Source: CAVQCJ01 sp963849365 (GTDB lineage: Bacteria > Actinomycetota > Actinomycetes > Prado026). Taken from it: 64,000 nucleotides of DNA. Made by a program: the position numbers and the translations under genes. Within the stretch, counting starts at the first letter, position 1, and every line of letters begins with the position of its first letter. Positions 44,086 to 52,498 of this stretch are shown piece after piece. The stretch spans positions 620,001 to 684,000 of the forward strand of contig CAWKHA010000001.1 of NCBI GenBank assembly GCA_963849365.1, given 5' to 3'. The notes beneath the pieces are model-generated. The model searched no databases. It worked only from the letters and a program-made list of their open reading frames with translations, and had not been told where the DNA came from.

Positions 44086-45150
44086 TCAGCTACCGGTCGC
44101 GGCCGGGTCGGCATCCGGGTCGGTCTGCGTGTCCGGGTCCGCGCCGTGCTCCGTGCCGTGCTCCGTGCTGGCGCGCCTGCCCGGGACCTCCACGTCCGGC
44201 CGGATGTCGATCCGCCACCCGGTCAGCCGGGCCGCCAGCCTCGCGTTCTGCCCCTCCCGGCCGATCGCCAGCGACAGCTGGTAGTCCGGCACGATGACCT
44301 GGGCCGACCGGCCGGCCAGGTCGACGATGTCGACCCGCTGGACTTTGGCCGGGGACAGGGCGTGGGCGACCATCTCGGCGGGATCCTCGGACCAGTCGAC
44401 GATGTCGATCTTCTCGCCGTGCAGCTCGGTCATGACCTGCCGCACCCGGGCCCCCATCGGCCCGATGCAGGCGCCCTTCGCGTTCACGCCGGACCGGTGC
44501 GACCGCACCGCGATCTTGGTGCGGTGGCCGGCCTCTCTGGCCACCGCGCAGATCTCGACGGTCCCGTCCGCGATCTCCGGGACCTCGAGGGCGAACAGCT
44601 TCTTGACCAGCGACGGATGGGTGCGGGACAGGGTGATCTGCGGGCCGCGGGGGCCGCGGCGGACGGCGACGACGAAGCACTTGATCCAGGCCCCGTGCTG
44701 GTACGTCTCCCCCGGCACCTGCTCCTGCGGCGGCAGCACGCCCTCCACCTTGCCCAGGTCGACGAGTACGTCGCGCGGGTTGCTGGCCTGCTGGATCACG
44801 CCCGACACGACGTCGCCCTCACGGCCGGAGAACTCGCCGAAGGTCTTCTCGTCCTCCGCCTCGCGCAGCCGCTGCAGGATCACCTGGCGGGCCGTCGACG
44901 AGGCGATCCGGCCGAAACCCTCCGGCGTGTCGTCGTACTCGCGGGTGACCGCCCCGAGGTCGTCGGTCTCCGCGGCCCAGACCGTGACGTGGCCCGTGCT
45001 GCGGTCCAGGTTGACCCGCGCCCGCGGCTGGGCGCCCTCGGTGTGGTGGTACGCGACGAGCAGCGCCGACTCGATCGCCCCGATCAGGGTCTCGAAAGAG
45101 ATCTCCTTCTCGCGCACGAGGCCGCGCAGCGCGGCCATGTCGATGTCCAC
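44086..45150 (-). CDS. nusA: Transcription termination/antitermination factor NusA
   Basis: NusA binds RNA polymerase and nascent RNA, influencing pausing and termination. The 354-residue product has the N-terminal domain (VDIDMAALRGLVREKEI), an S1 domain (VVSGVIQQASNPRDVLVDLG), and two KH domains (GACIGPMGARVRQVMTELHG; SLAIGREGQNARLAARLTG). This length, without the C-terminal acidic repeats, is normal for actinobacteria. The GTG at 45150 is 1 nt after the rimP stop. Confidence 0.96.
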   Translation of the reverse strand: MDIDMAALRGLVREKEISFETLIGAIESALLVAYHHTEGAQPRARVNLDRSTGHVTVWAAETDDLGAVTREYDDTPEGFGRIASSTARQVILQRLREAEDEKTFGEFSGREGDVVSGVIQQASNPRDVLVDLGKVEGVLPPQEQVPGETYQHGAWIKCFVVAVRRGPRGPQITLSRTHPSLVKKLFALEVPEIADGTVEICAVAREAGHRTKIAVRSHRSGVNAKGACIGPMGARVRQVMTELHGEKIDIVDWSEDPAEMVAHALSPAKVQRVDIVDLAGRSAQVIVPDYQLSLAIGREGQNARLAARLTGWRIDIRPDVEVPGRRASTEHGTEHGADPDTQTDPDADPAATGS

Positions 45151-45151
45151 G

Positions 45152-45661
45152 TCACACCTCGCCCTCGGGTCCGCCCGCGGCACGGTCCGTTCCGCCGTCG
45201 GTCGCGGGCCCTCCGAACTCGACCTGGACCTTGGCCCGGCGCACGTCGACGAGCCGGAGCCGCCGGTCGGACCCCGGCGAGTCCAGCACCACCTCGTCGG
45301 TGTCGACGGCCGCCACCCGCCCGGTCACGGTGGAGCCGTCCGCCAGGACCGCCTCGACCAGGCGGCCGGCGGCGCGCCGCCAGTGCCGTTGCTCGGTCAG
45401 CGGACGGTCGACCCCGGGCGAGCCGACCTCGAGCACGTACGGCTGGCCGCCCATGACGTCGGTGTCGTCGAGCACCTGCGACACCTTCTGGCTAACCAGC
45501 GCGACGTCGTCCAGGGACACCCCGCCGTCGCGGTCGACACTGATGCGCAGCAGCCTGCGCCGGCCCGCGGAGCTCACGCTGACGTCCTCGAGGTCCAGGC
45601 CGGCCGAGGCGACCACGGGTGCCACCACCGCGCGGACGCGTTCGGGGCTCGCCGTAGCCAT
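45152..45661 (-). CDS. rimP: Ribosome maturation factor RimP
   Basis: RimP assists 30S assembly. The 169-residue product contains VLEVGSPGVDRPLTEQRHWR, the family signature, and LRISVDRDGGVSLDD. I used the ATG at 45661, preceded by GAGGGG; a GTG 6 nt upstream is an alternative. It starts the rimP-nusA-ylxR-infB-ylxP-rbfA-truB run and is divergent from the lipoprotein gene. Confidence 0.94.
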   Translation of the reverse strand: MATASPERVRAVVAPVVASAGLDLEDVSVSSAGRRRLLRISVDRDGGVSLDDVALVSQKVSQVLDDTDVMGGQPYVLEVGSPGVDRPLTEQRHWRRAAGRLVEAVLADGSTVTGRVAAVDTDEVVLDSPGSDRRLRLVDVRRAKVQVEFGGPATDGGTDRAAGGPEGEV

Positions 45662-45795
45662 GGTCACCCCTCGTCTTCTGTTGTCGCTCCGGTCGTGGCC
45701 TGCGTCGTCGCGTCATGCCCCTCGCTGCGTGCTCGCACCGACGCGGCCAGGGTAGCCGTCCGGGACTCCAGGACGGGCATGGGATCCTTCCTGCC

Positions 45796-46335
45796 GTGGC
45801 CGCCCCCCTGACCCGCCGCGCCGCGCTGGCCGCCGGGGCCGCACTGGCGGGAGCGGCTGCGTTGGCTGGCTGCACGTCGGGGTCGGACACGCCGGTCCCG
45901 CCGACCCCGTCCCGCCCGAGCGCGGACGAGGCCGCCCGGCGAGCCGCCGCGACGCGTGAGCAGTCCCTGGCGGTGCAGGCCGAGGCGCTCGCCACGTCGC
46001 TTGCGACCGGACGACGGGCGGTCCGGGTCGCGACCGACCGCGCCGCCACAGCGCACGCGGCCCATGTCGCAGCTCTGCTCGAAGGACTGCCCGCTCCGGC
46101 GGCGTCCCCCACGACCTCGCCCAGCCACTCCGGCGGCACGGCGACCGGGACACCCGGCGCCAGCGCGACGCCGGTGCCGCCGACCGCGGCCGCCCTGGTG
46201 GCCGCGCAGGCGGCGGCCGCGGCCGCCTACCAGGGGTCGCTCGGTGCGGTGTCCGGACCGGTGGCCCGGCTGATCGCGTCGGTCGCGGCCTCGGACGCCG
46301 CTCTCGCGTCGGCCTTGCGCGGGGCCGCCGGGTGA
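45796..46335 (+). CDS. Twin-arginine-like lipoprotein
   Basis: A 179-residue exported protein: RR at residues 7-8, a hydrophobic stretch and a lipobox LAGC with Cys26, so it is probably a Tat-type lipoprotein anchored on the outer face of the membrane. The mature part is Ala/Thr-rich with two helical segments (REQSLAVQAEALATS; ALVAAQAAAAAAYQG) and no recognised domain. The GTG at 45796 places the signal at the N-terminus. It overlaps the ferritin-like gene by 4 nt (GTGA). The same pair lies between rimP and proS in mycobacteria. Confidence 0.8.
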   Translation: MAAPLTRRAALAAGAALAGAAALAGCTSGSDTPVPPTPSRPSADEAARRAAATREQSLAVQAEALATSLATGRRAVRVATDRAATAHAAHVAALLEGLPAPAASPTTSPSHSGGTATGTPGASATPVPPTAAALVAAQAAAAAAYQGSLGAVSGPVARLIASVAASDAALASALRGAAG

Positions 46336-46754
46336 GCACGACAGACGCGCTTCAGGACGCGCTGGCCGGCGAGCACGCCGCGGTCTACGCGTACGGCGTC
46401 GTGGGCGCGCGGCTGCAGGGACGCCCGGACGAGCGGCAGGCACGGTCCGGCTACGACGCGCACCGCCAGCGCAGGTCCGCGATCACCCGGCTGCTCGCCG
46501 ACGCGGGCGCGACCCCGACGCCCGCGGCCGCCGCCTACGAGCTGGGCGGCACGGTGGCCACGGTCGCGGCCGCCCGCGCGCTGGCGGCCGAGGTGGAGAG
46601 CAGGGCCGCGGCCACGTACTCCGGCGTGGTGGCCGCCGCCTCCGGCCCGACCCGGCAGAGCGCCGCGCTCTGGCTGGCGGACGCGGCCGTCCGGGCGACC
46701 GGCTGGTCCGGCCGGCCGGCGACGTTCCCGGGCCTGCCCGAGCGGTCGCCCTAG
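46332..46754 (+). CDS. Ferritin-like-domain protein (DUF4439)
   Basis: A 140-residue helical protein starting STTDALQDALAGEHAAVYAYG, with the DUF4439 ferritin-like pattern (GEHAAVYAYGVVGARL; EVESRAAATYSGVV). Helix Glu and His residues could bind a metal pair, but the full di-iron set is not clear. Without a signal of its own it would be cytoplasmic, while its neighbour is an exported lipoprotein. The pair is conserved and uncharacterised. Confidence 0.85.
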   Translation: MSTTDALQDALAGEHAAVYAYGVVGARLQGRPDERQARSGYDAHRQRRSAITRLLADAGATPTPAAAAYELGGTVATVAAARALAAEVESRAAATYSGVVAAASGPTRQSAALWLADAAVRATGWSGRPATFPGLPERSP

Positions 46755-46776
46755 CCGCGCGGTCGCGGCCCTTCCG

Positions 46777-46854
46777 TCACAGCAGCGACGGGTCGAAGTG
46801 CTGGTAGTCGCGGATCGTGTTCCCGCCCCAGCCCAGCCCGGCGGCGCGCATTGA
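46777..46854 (-). pseudogene. Possible 3' remnant of an M15-type peptidase gene
   Basis: A 24-residue minus-strand tail (MRAAGLGWGGNTIRDYQH, then FDPSLL and a stop at 46777) resembles the GW-GG-DYxHF end of M15/VanY-like peptidases. An in-frame TAA lies just upstream at 46855-46857, so only the end of a gene remains. It adjoins the AT-richer HipBA segment, suggesting that the rest was lost when that segment arrived. Confidence 0.35.
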
Positions 46855-47138
46855 TTACTGTGCGTGTCCAACTGTCACAGGGACGGCTGGGCAGCGAGAT
46901 CATCACGGCGAACGTTCGGGCCAGGTGGTCGCTGGCTGTGCAGCGGCCCGGTTCGGCCGGCGTGCGTCGGCGGGGTTCCGTGGCTGACGACCACGTCGCG
47001 GATGGCGCCGGACCGACGCGCCTTGCGCTCTGTATCGCGCATGCTACAGCGACGGGCTGTAGCACATACTTGACATCGCCGGATTGTAGCATATAGTGAA
47101 CAACGAGACTGAAGTATCTACGCTACAGAAAGGGCGCT
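46855..47138 (+). promoter_or_regulatory. HipBA promoter with operator repeats
   Basis: The near-consensus promoter TTGACA (47070-47075), 16-nt spacer, TATAGT (47092-47097) precedes the antitoxin gene. TGCTACAG (47042-47049) and CTGTAGCA (47057-47064) are an exact 8-bp inverted repeat with a 7-nt spacer; TTGTAGCATATA (47084-47095) overlaps the -10, and GCTACAG recurs at 47122-47128. These are probably sites for the HipB-like repressor. The segment is clearly less GC-rich than its surroundings. I see no gene in 46855-47041. Confidence 0.7.
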
Positions 47139-47567
47139 GTGGATCTGTCGAGTCATGCCGCTCTCGGCACCGCAGTCCGGGCTGCGCGGCAAGCGTCAGG
47201 TTGGTCGCAGCAGGAACTTGCCGACCGGGCGGGGATGTCGCGCGTGTCCGTCACCCACCTCGAGCACGGTAGGGCGAACCCGACATGGGACACCGTCCTG
47301 CGGCTGGCTGCCGTGCTGGGGATGAGGGTCGAGGGATCGTGGGGGCGTGGTGAGTCACCGAGTACGCTGCGACTCCCGCCTCGGCTCCGCGAGAGGCGCC
47401 CAGCGGCCCGAGCTCGTCCGGGCACCGAGACCAGCTCCGGCCGGTCCACGCAGCCCGCGGCCGCTGAGTCTGCGAAGCAGAGCATGCCGCCCGAGCCCAG
47501 CACTCCAGACTCCCCGCCGGAGCCGGTCGACCTGACCGTCCTGGTAGCACGGACCAGGAAGTCGTGA
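47139..47567 (+). CDS. hipB: HipB-like XRE antitoxin/repressor
   Basis: The 142-residue protein has an N-terminal helix-turn-helix (GWSQQELADRAGMSRVSVTH, then EHGRANPTWDTVLRLAAVLG) and a Pro/Ser/Arg-rich tail of about 70 residues that is probably disordered. HipB proteins neutralise HipA and repress the operon. AGAAAGGG precedes the GTG at 47139. The GTGA overlap with hipA is standard for such modules. The long tail is not typical of E. coli HipB. Confidence 0.82.
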   Translation: MDLSSHAALGTAVRAARQASGWSQQELADRAGMSRVSVTHLEHGRANPTWDTVLRLAAVLGMRVEGSWGRGESPSTLRLPPRLRERRPAARARPGTETSSGRSTQPAAAESAKQSMPPEPSTPDSPPEPVDLTVLVARTRKS

Positions 47568-48913
47568 GCCGGCGCGCGCTCGCGGTCATCCTCGAGGGCG
47601 TGCGGGTCGGCACTCTCGAGCAGAGCAGCGGCGGCGGCCTGTCGCTGGCGTACGAGGAGGCCTACACCTCCTCGATGACGGCCACCCCGGTGTCGCTGAG
47701 TATGCGACCCGAGGTGACGAGGTGGACGGGAGCGGTCGTCCGCAACTGGCTGAGCAACCTGCTCCCGGACAACGAACGAGTGCTCGAGCGGTGGGGTGCG
47801 CGGTTCCAGGTCTCACCGAACAGCCCTTTCGCCCTCCTGCGGCACGTCGGCCGCGACGTCGCCGGCGCGGTCCAGTTCGTGCCCGAGGAGGACCTGGACG
47901 GACTGTCCGACGGTGGCATCGAGTGGCTCAGTGAGGACGAGGTCTGGGATCGGCTCTCCGAGCTGCGGCTGGATCCGGCAGCGTGGACACACGACCGAGC
48001 CGCAGGCCAGTTCTCGCTGGCCGGGGCGCAGCCGAAGGTGGCATTGCGCCGAGACGGCGCCCGGTGGGGCTTGCCCTGGGGGGCCGAGCCGACGACGCAC
48101 ATCCTCAAGGCGTACGGCCAGGACCTGCCGCATCAGGCTCTCAACGAGCACCTGAGCCTGCGCGTTGCGTACGAGGTCGGGCTGGCGGCCGCCCGAAGCG
48201 AGATCCTGGAGCTCGGGGACCTGACCGCCGTCGTCATCGAACGCTACGACCGCATCGACTCAGGGCGCATCCGCCGAGTTCATCAGGAAGACCTGTGCCA
48301 GGCACTGGGCCTGTCGCCGTCGAAGAGGTACCAGACGGACGCAGGCCCGGGGATCGTCGAAGTCGTCGACCTGCTGCGCAGGGTCAAAGGGCCGGCCACG
48401 TCGCAGGAGGACATCGAACGATTCCTCCAGGCGCAGGCCTACGCGTGGGCGACGACGGCCACGGACGCGCACTCGAAGAACTACAGCATCCTGTTGTCCG
48501 GATCGAATGCGGTGCTGGCTCCGCTGTACGACCTGCAGAGCGCCGCCCCGTACCTCACCGGTGAGCGCCGGGCCGTCCCGCGCGGCAAGCTCTCGATCCA
48601 TACCGCGGGCCTGGCCATGAACGTTGCCGGCGAGCGGTTGTTCGGCAACATCACCGCAGACCACTGGCGCGAGTTGGCCTCGCGCATCGGCCTTGCCGGC
48701 GACGAAGTCGTCAAGGTCGTCGAGCGGGTGATCGAGCAGATCCCCGGCGCGGTGAAGCGCGTGGTGGACGACGGGGCGGATCATCGCTCCTTCCGAGACT
48801 CAGAACAGGAGTTCGCGGACCTGTACGAGAAGTCGGTCACCGCCCGAGCCGAGTTCGCGCTCGCCTCCTTGAGGGGACGCGGCCCCGCTACCACCCGCCG
48901 CCGACCCGGGTAG
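47564..48913 (+). CDS. hipA: HipA-like serine/threonine kinase toxin
   Basis: The 449-residue protein has the HipA N-terminal domain (RNWLSNLLPDNERVLERW), the activation-loop segment SLAGAQPKVALR, an ATP-binding VVIERYDR, the catalytic DAHSKNYSIL (DxHxKN) and LAPLYDLQSA, so the kinase looks complete. HipA of E. coli phosphorylates glutamyl-tRNA synthetase; the target here is unknown. The GTG overlaps the antitoxin stop. Base composition is lower in GC at its 5' flank, consistent with transfer. Confidence 0.88.
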   Translation: MSRRALAVILEGVRVGTLEQSSGGGLSLAYEEAYTSSMTATPVSLSMRPEVTRWTGAVVRNWLSNLLPDNERVLERWGARFQVSPNSPFALLRHVGRDVAGAVQFVPEEDLDGLSDGGIEWLSEDEVWDRLSELRLDPAAWTHDRAAGQFSLAGAQPKVALRRDGARWGLPWGAEPTTHILKAYGQDLPHQALNEHLSLRVAYEVGLAAARSEILELGDLTAVVIERYDRIDSGRIRRVHQEDLCQALGLSPSKRYQTDAGPGIVEVVDLLRRVKGPATSQEDIERFLQAQAYAWATTATDAHSKNYSILLSGSNAVLAPLYDLQSAAPYLTGERRAVPRGKLSIHTAGLAMNVAGERLFGNITADHWRELASRIGLAGDEVVKVVERVIEQIPGAVKRVVDDGADHRSFRDSEQEFADLYEKSVTARAEFALASLRGRGPATTRRRPG

Positions 48914-48973
48914 CGAGGCCAGCCGCAACACCCGCCTCCCGACCGGGCCGGAGTCGGCCCGGCTGTTGTGCGA

Positions 48974-49693
48974 CTACTGGGCGGAGCCCAGCCAGCGGTC
49001 GATCACCGCGAGCACGTCGGCCAGCTGGTGCACCACGGCGTCGGGGGTGCCCTCGCTGTGCCCGCGCTGGTGCTCGGGGATCGTGCTGTGCGGCACGAAG
49101 ATCGTGCGCATCCCGAGTGCGCCGGCTCCGAACACGTCGTCGAAGAGCCGGTCCCCCACGAACACCGCGCGGCCCGGTTCGTCGACGCCCACTGCGTCCA
49201 GCGCAGCGGCGAACGCCTCGGGGTGCGGCTTCACGAACGCGATCTCGCTGCTGTAGACCGCCCCGTCCAGGTGCTCCAGCACGCCATCCCGGGCGAAGAC
49301 GCGCTCGTGGTAGTCGCGCGACCAGATCGTGTTGGACAGCACGCCGACCCGCAGCCCGCGCTCGCGCAGCGCCAGCAGCAACGGCAGTGCCTGCGGGTCG
49401 GTCCACGTGTGCGGCTCCCAGGCCCCCTCGTAGGCGGCCACCGCGGAGCGATGGCGCTCGTGGGTCGGGTCGACGCCTGCGGCGCGCAGCACGCCGTCGA
49501 GCGTCGCGGCGACGTGGTGCTCGCGACCGGCCACCCATGCGGCCTCCTCGGCCGCGTGCAGCCGGGCGGCCAGCGCCTCGGCCGTGCCCGGGTCGTAGGC
49601 CCGGGCGTACTCGAGCCAGATCGCCAGCGGGTCGACCGTGTGCCAGGGCGTGAGCGTGCCGCCCCAGTCGAAGACGACCGCGTCGATGCGCAC
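48974..49693 (-). CDS. HAD-superfamily hydrolase
   Basis: The 239-residue HAD protein has motif I VVFDWGGTLTPW, motif II GVLSNTIWSRD, motif III VKPHPEAF and motif IV FVGDRLFDDVFGA. The usual second Asp of motif I is Gly. It starts 18 nt downstream of proS and may share its transcript. The substrate is unknown; it is distinct from the HAD at 9075. Confidence 0.88.
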   Translation of the reverse strand: MRIDAVVFDWGGTLTPWHTVDPLAIWLEYARAYDPGTAEALAARLHAAEEAAWVAGREHHVAATLDGVLRAAGVDPTHERHRSAVAAYEGAWEPHTWTDPQALPLLLALRERGLRVGVLSNTIWSRDYHERVFARDGVLEHLDGAVYSSEIAFVKPHPEAFAAALDAVGVDEPGRAVFVGDRLFDDVFGAGALGMRTIFVPHSTIPEHQRGHSEGTPDAVVHQLADVLAVIDRWLGSAQ

Positions 49694-49710
49694 CGGAGCC
49701 CGCCTCCCCG

Positions 49711-51480
49711 TCAGGTCCGGCAGGCCGCGGCGATCCGCTGGGCGGCGACCGCGACCGGCACGTCCTCGCGCTCGCCCGTGCGCCGGTCGCGCAGCTCGAC
49801 GACACCGTCGGCGAGCCCCCGCCCGACGACGACGACGGTCGGTACCCCGAGCAGCTCGGCGTCCTTGAACTTCACACCGGGAGACACCCCGCGCCGGTCG
49901 TCCACCAGCACCCGGATCCCGTCCTCCTCGAGCCTGGCGGTGAGGTCCTCGGCCGCGTCGAAGACCGCGTCCTCCTTGCCTGTCGCGAGGATGTGCACGT
50001 CGGCCGGGGCGACCTCGCGCGGCCAGCACAGGCCCAGCTCGTCATGGGTCTGCTCGGCGATCGCGGCGACCGCCCGGGAGACCCCGATGCCGTACGAGCC
50101 CATCGTGACCACGACCTGCTTGCCGTGCTCGTCGAGGACCTTGAGGTCCAGCGCCTCGGCGTACCGGCGGCCGAGCTGGAAGATGTGCCCGATCTCGATG
50201 CCGCGGGCGATGCGCAGGGCGGAACCGCAGACCGGGCACGGGTCGCCGCCGCGGATCTCGGCCGCCTCGATGGTTCCGTCGGCGACGAAGTCCCGCCCCG
50301 CCACGAGGTCGTAGACGTGCCGACCGGGCGCGTTCGCCCCGGTGATCCAGCGGCTGCCGTCCGCCACCCGGGGGTCGAGCAGGAACCGGACCTTGGACTC
50401 CGAGCGCTCGCCGAGCGACTGCGGCCCGATGTACCCCTTGACCAGCGCGGGGTTAGCGGCGAAGTCCTCCTCGGTCGCGGGTGCGATCTCGGCCGGCGCC
50501 AGCTGCGCCTCGAGCCGCTTCATGTCCACCTCGCGGTCCCCGGGCAGGCCGACGGCGAGCAGCTCGGTCCGTCCGTCCGGGAGGGCCAGCCGGACGACCA
50601 CGTTCTTCAGCGTGTCCGCGCCCGTCCAGTCCCGGTCGGGCCGGCGCAGGTCGGACCGCTGGTTGGACAGGTCGACCAGCGTCTCGATGGTGGGCGTGCC
50701 CGGGGTGTCCTCGACGTGCGCGGCCGGTGCGTCCGCGTAGGGGATCGGCTCGGGCGGGAGGGTCTGCACCGCCTCGACGTTCGCCGCGTAGTCGCAGCTC
50801 GTGCACTGGACGAACGTGTCCTCGCCGGTCTCGGTGGGGGCGAGGAACTCCTCGCTGGCACTGCCGCCCATCGCACCGGACATCGCCGAGACGACGACGT
50901 ACCGCAGGCCGAGCCGGTCGAACGTCTTGAGGTACGCGGCCCGGTGCCCGTCGTACGAGCGCTGCAGGCCGGCGTCGTCGACGTCGAATGAGTACGAGTC
51001 CTTCATCACGAACTCGCGGCCGCGCAGGATGCCCGCGCGCGGCCGTGGCTCGTCGCGGTACTTGGTCTGGATCTGGTAGAGCCACAGCGGCAGGTCCTTG
51101 TACGAGGAGTACAGGTCCTTGACCAGCAGCGTGAACATCTCCTCGTGCGTCGGCCCGAGCAGGTGGTCGTTGCCCTTGCGGTCCTTGAGCCGGAAGATCC
51201 CGTCGCCGTACTCGGTCCAGCGGCCGGTCACCTCGTACGGCTCGCGCGGCAGCAGCGCCGGGAAGTGCACCTCCTGCGAGCCCGCGGCGTCCATCTCCGC
51301 GCGGACGATCCGCTCGACGTTGCGGTAGACCAGATACCCCAGCGGGAGCCAGGAGAAGATCCCAGGGGACACGCGGCGGACGTAGCCGGCCCGCACCAGC
51401 AGCCGGTGGCTGGGCACCTCGGCGTCGGCCGGGTCCTCGCGCAGGGTGCGCACGAACAGGGTCGACAGACGCAGGACCAC
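49711..51480 (-). CDS. proS: Prolyl-tRNA synthetase
   Basis: The 589-residue class II synthetase has motif 2 around KYRDEPRPRAGILRGREF, a YbaK-type editing insertion (DLSNQRSDLRRPDRDW to LVKGYIGPQSLG), a catalytic motif 3 (GSYGIGVSRAVAAIAEQ), and a C-terminal anticodon-binding domain. It is the long bacterial type. The start M at 51480 is followed by VLRLSTLFVRTLRED, the standard N-terminus. Confidence 0.97.
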   Translation of the reverse strand: MVLRLSTLFVRTLREDPADAEVPSHRLLVRAGYVRRVSPGIFSWLPLGYLVYRNVERIVRAEMDAAGSQEVHFPALLPREPYEVTGRWTEYGDGIFRLKDRKGNDHLLGPTHEEMFTLLVKDLYSSYKDLPLWLYQIQTKYRDEPRPRAGILRGREFVMKDSYSFDVDDAGLQRSYDGHRAAYLKTFDRLGLRYVVVSAMSGAMGGSASEEFLAPTETGEDTFVQCTSCDYAANVEAVQTLPPEPIPYADAPAAHVEDTPGTPTIETLVDLSNQRSDLRRPDRDWTGADTLKNVVVRLALPDGRTELLAVGLPGDREVDMKRLEAQLAPAEIAPATEEDFAANPALVKGYIGPQSLGERSESKVRFLLDPRVADGSRWITGANAPGRHVYDLVAGRDFVADGTIEAAEIRGGDPCPVCGSALRIARGIEIGHIFQLGRRYAEALDLKVLDEHGKQVVVTMGSYGIGVSRAVAAIAEQTHDELGLCWPREVAPADVHILATGKEDAVFDAAEDLTARLEEDGIRVLVDDRRGVSPGVKFKDAELLGVPTVVVVGRGLADGVVELRDRRTGEREDVPVAVAAQRIAAACRT

Positions 51481-51575
51481 GGACGCTCCTCGGTATCCGC
51501 CGCTGCGGTGCGGCGGTCGGCCGAGGATATCCGGCGGGCCGCTGCACCTTCGCCGGGATTACGGCTCGGCGGTCC

Positions 51576-52445
51576 TCAGAACAGGACGGTCGCGAAGGTC
51601 CCCACCCGCGAGAAGCCGACCCGGTCGTACGTGGCCAGCGCCGGCAGGTTGTAGATGTTCACGTACAGCGAGACAACCGGGGCGAAGCGTTCCAGGCAGG
51701 AACGGACCACCGCGGCCATGCCCGGCGCCGCGAGCCCCTCGCCACGGCGCTCGGGATCCACCCAGACGCCCTGGACCTGGCAGGCGCCGCTGCTCACCAC
51801 ACCCACCTCAGCCTTGAAGACGACCCGGCCGCCCTCGATCCGGGCGAACGCCCGGCCGGTGCTCACCAGCTCGGCAACCCGGGCCCGGTAGCCCGCGCCA
51901 CCGTCGCCGAGCAGCGGGGAGACGCCCACCTCCTCGGTGAACATCGCGATGCAGGCCGGCAGGACGAGGTCGATCTCGTCGGGCCGCACCTGGCGCACCA
52001 GCGGGTCCGGCTCGACCATCGGCTGGCAGCCGCTCGCCATGAGCGGCTGGACGTCGCGGACGTCGCGGGCCGGTCCCCAGGCCGGCTCGAGCAGCTCCCA
52101 CAGGCCGAGGACCTCGTCGGCGGGACCGACCATGGACGAGCAGCGTCGGCCCTGCCGCCTGGCCCGCTCGGCGAAGGCCCGCACGGCCTCCTTGGACGCC
52201 TCCACCGGGACCAGGTTCGCCCCGCTGTAGCACAGCGACTCGAGCTCGCCGTCCAGCACGTGGCCCCACAGCTCCCCACCCAGCCGCCACGGGTCCAGGC
52301 CGTGCCGCCCGGTGGACTGGACCCGGCCGGCGACGAACGCGTGCGCGACGGGGTCGCGGGCCAGCACGGCGTCGATCTGCGGCCGTGCTGCGGCATCCAG
52401 GACCCGCAGGGCCGAGGTGCCCAGCGACGGGCTGGTCTGCGCCAC
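51576..52445 (-). CDS. GNAT acetyltransferase with DUF4081 N-terminal domain
   Basis: A 289-residue protein with an N-terminal DUF4081 region (VLARDPVAHAFVAGRVQ) and a C-terminal GNAT domain (VQGVWVDPERRGEGLAAPGM; VNIYNLPALATYDRVGF). This gene type sits directly after ispG in many actinobacteria, as here (53 nt). The substrate is unknown. Start GTG at 52445. Confidence 0.9.
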   Translation of the reverse strand: MAQTSPSLGTSALRVLDAAARPQIDAVLARDPVAHAFVAGRVQSTGRHGLDPWRLGGELWGHVLDGELESLCYSGANLVPVEASKEAVRAFAERARRQGRRCSSMVGPADEVLGLWELLEPAWGPARDVRDVQPLMASGCQPMVEPDPLVRQVRPDEIDLVLPACIAMFTEEVGVSPLLGDGGAGYRARVAELVSTGRAFARIEGGRVVFKAEVGVVSSGACQVQGVWVDPERRGEGLAAPGMAAVVRSCLERFAPVVSLYVNIYNLPALATYDRVGFSRVGTFATVLF

Positions 52446-52498
52446 GCTCCCATCGTGCCGCACGGGCGCGAGCGGGGGAAGGACAGGCGGCGGCGAGG

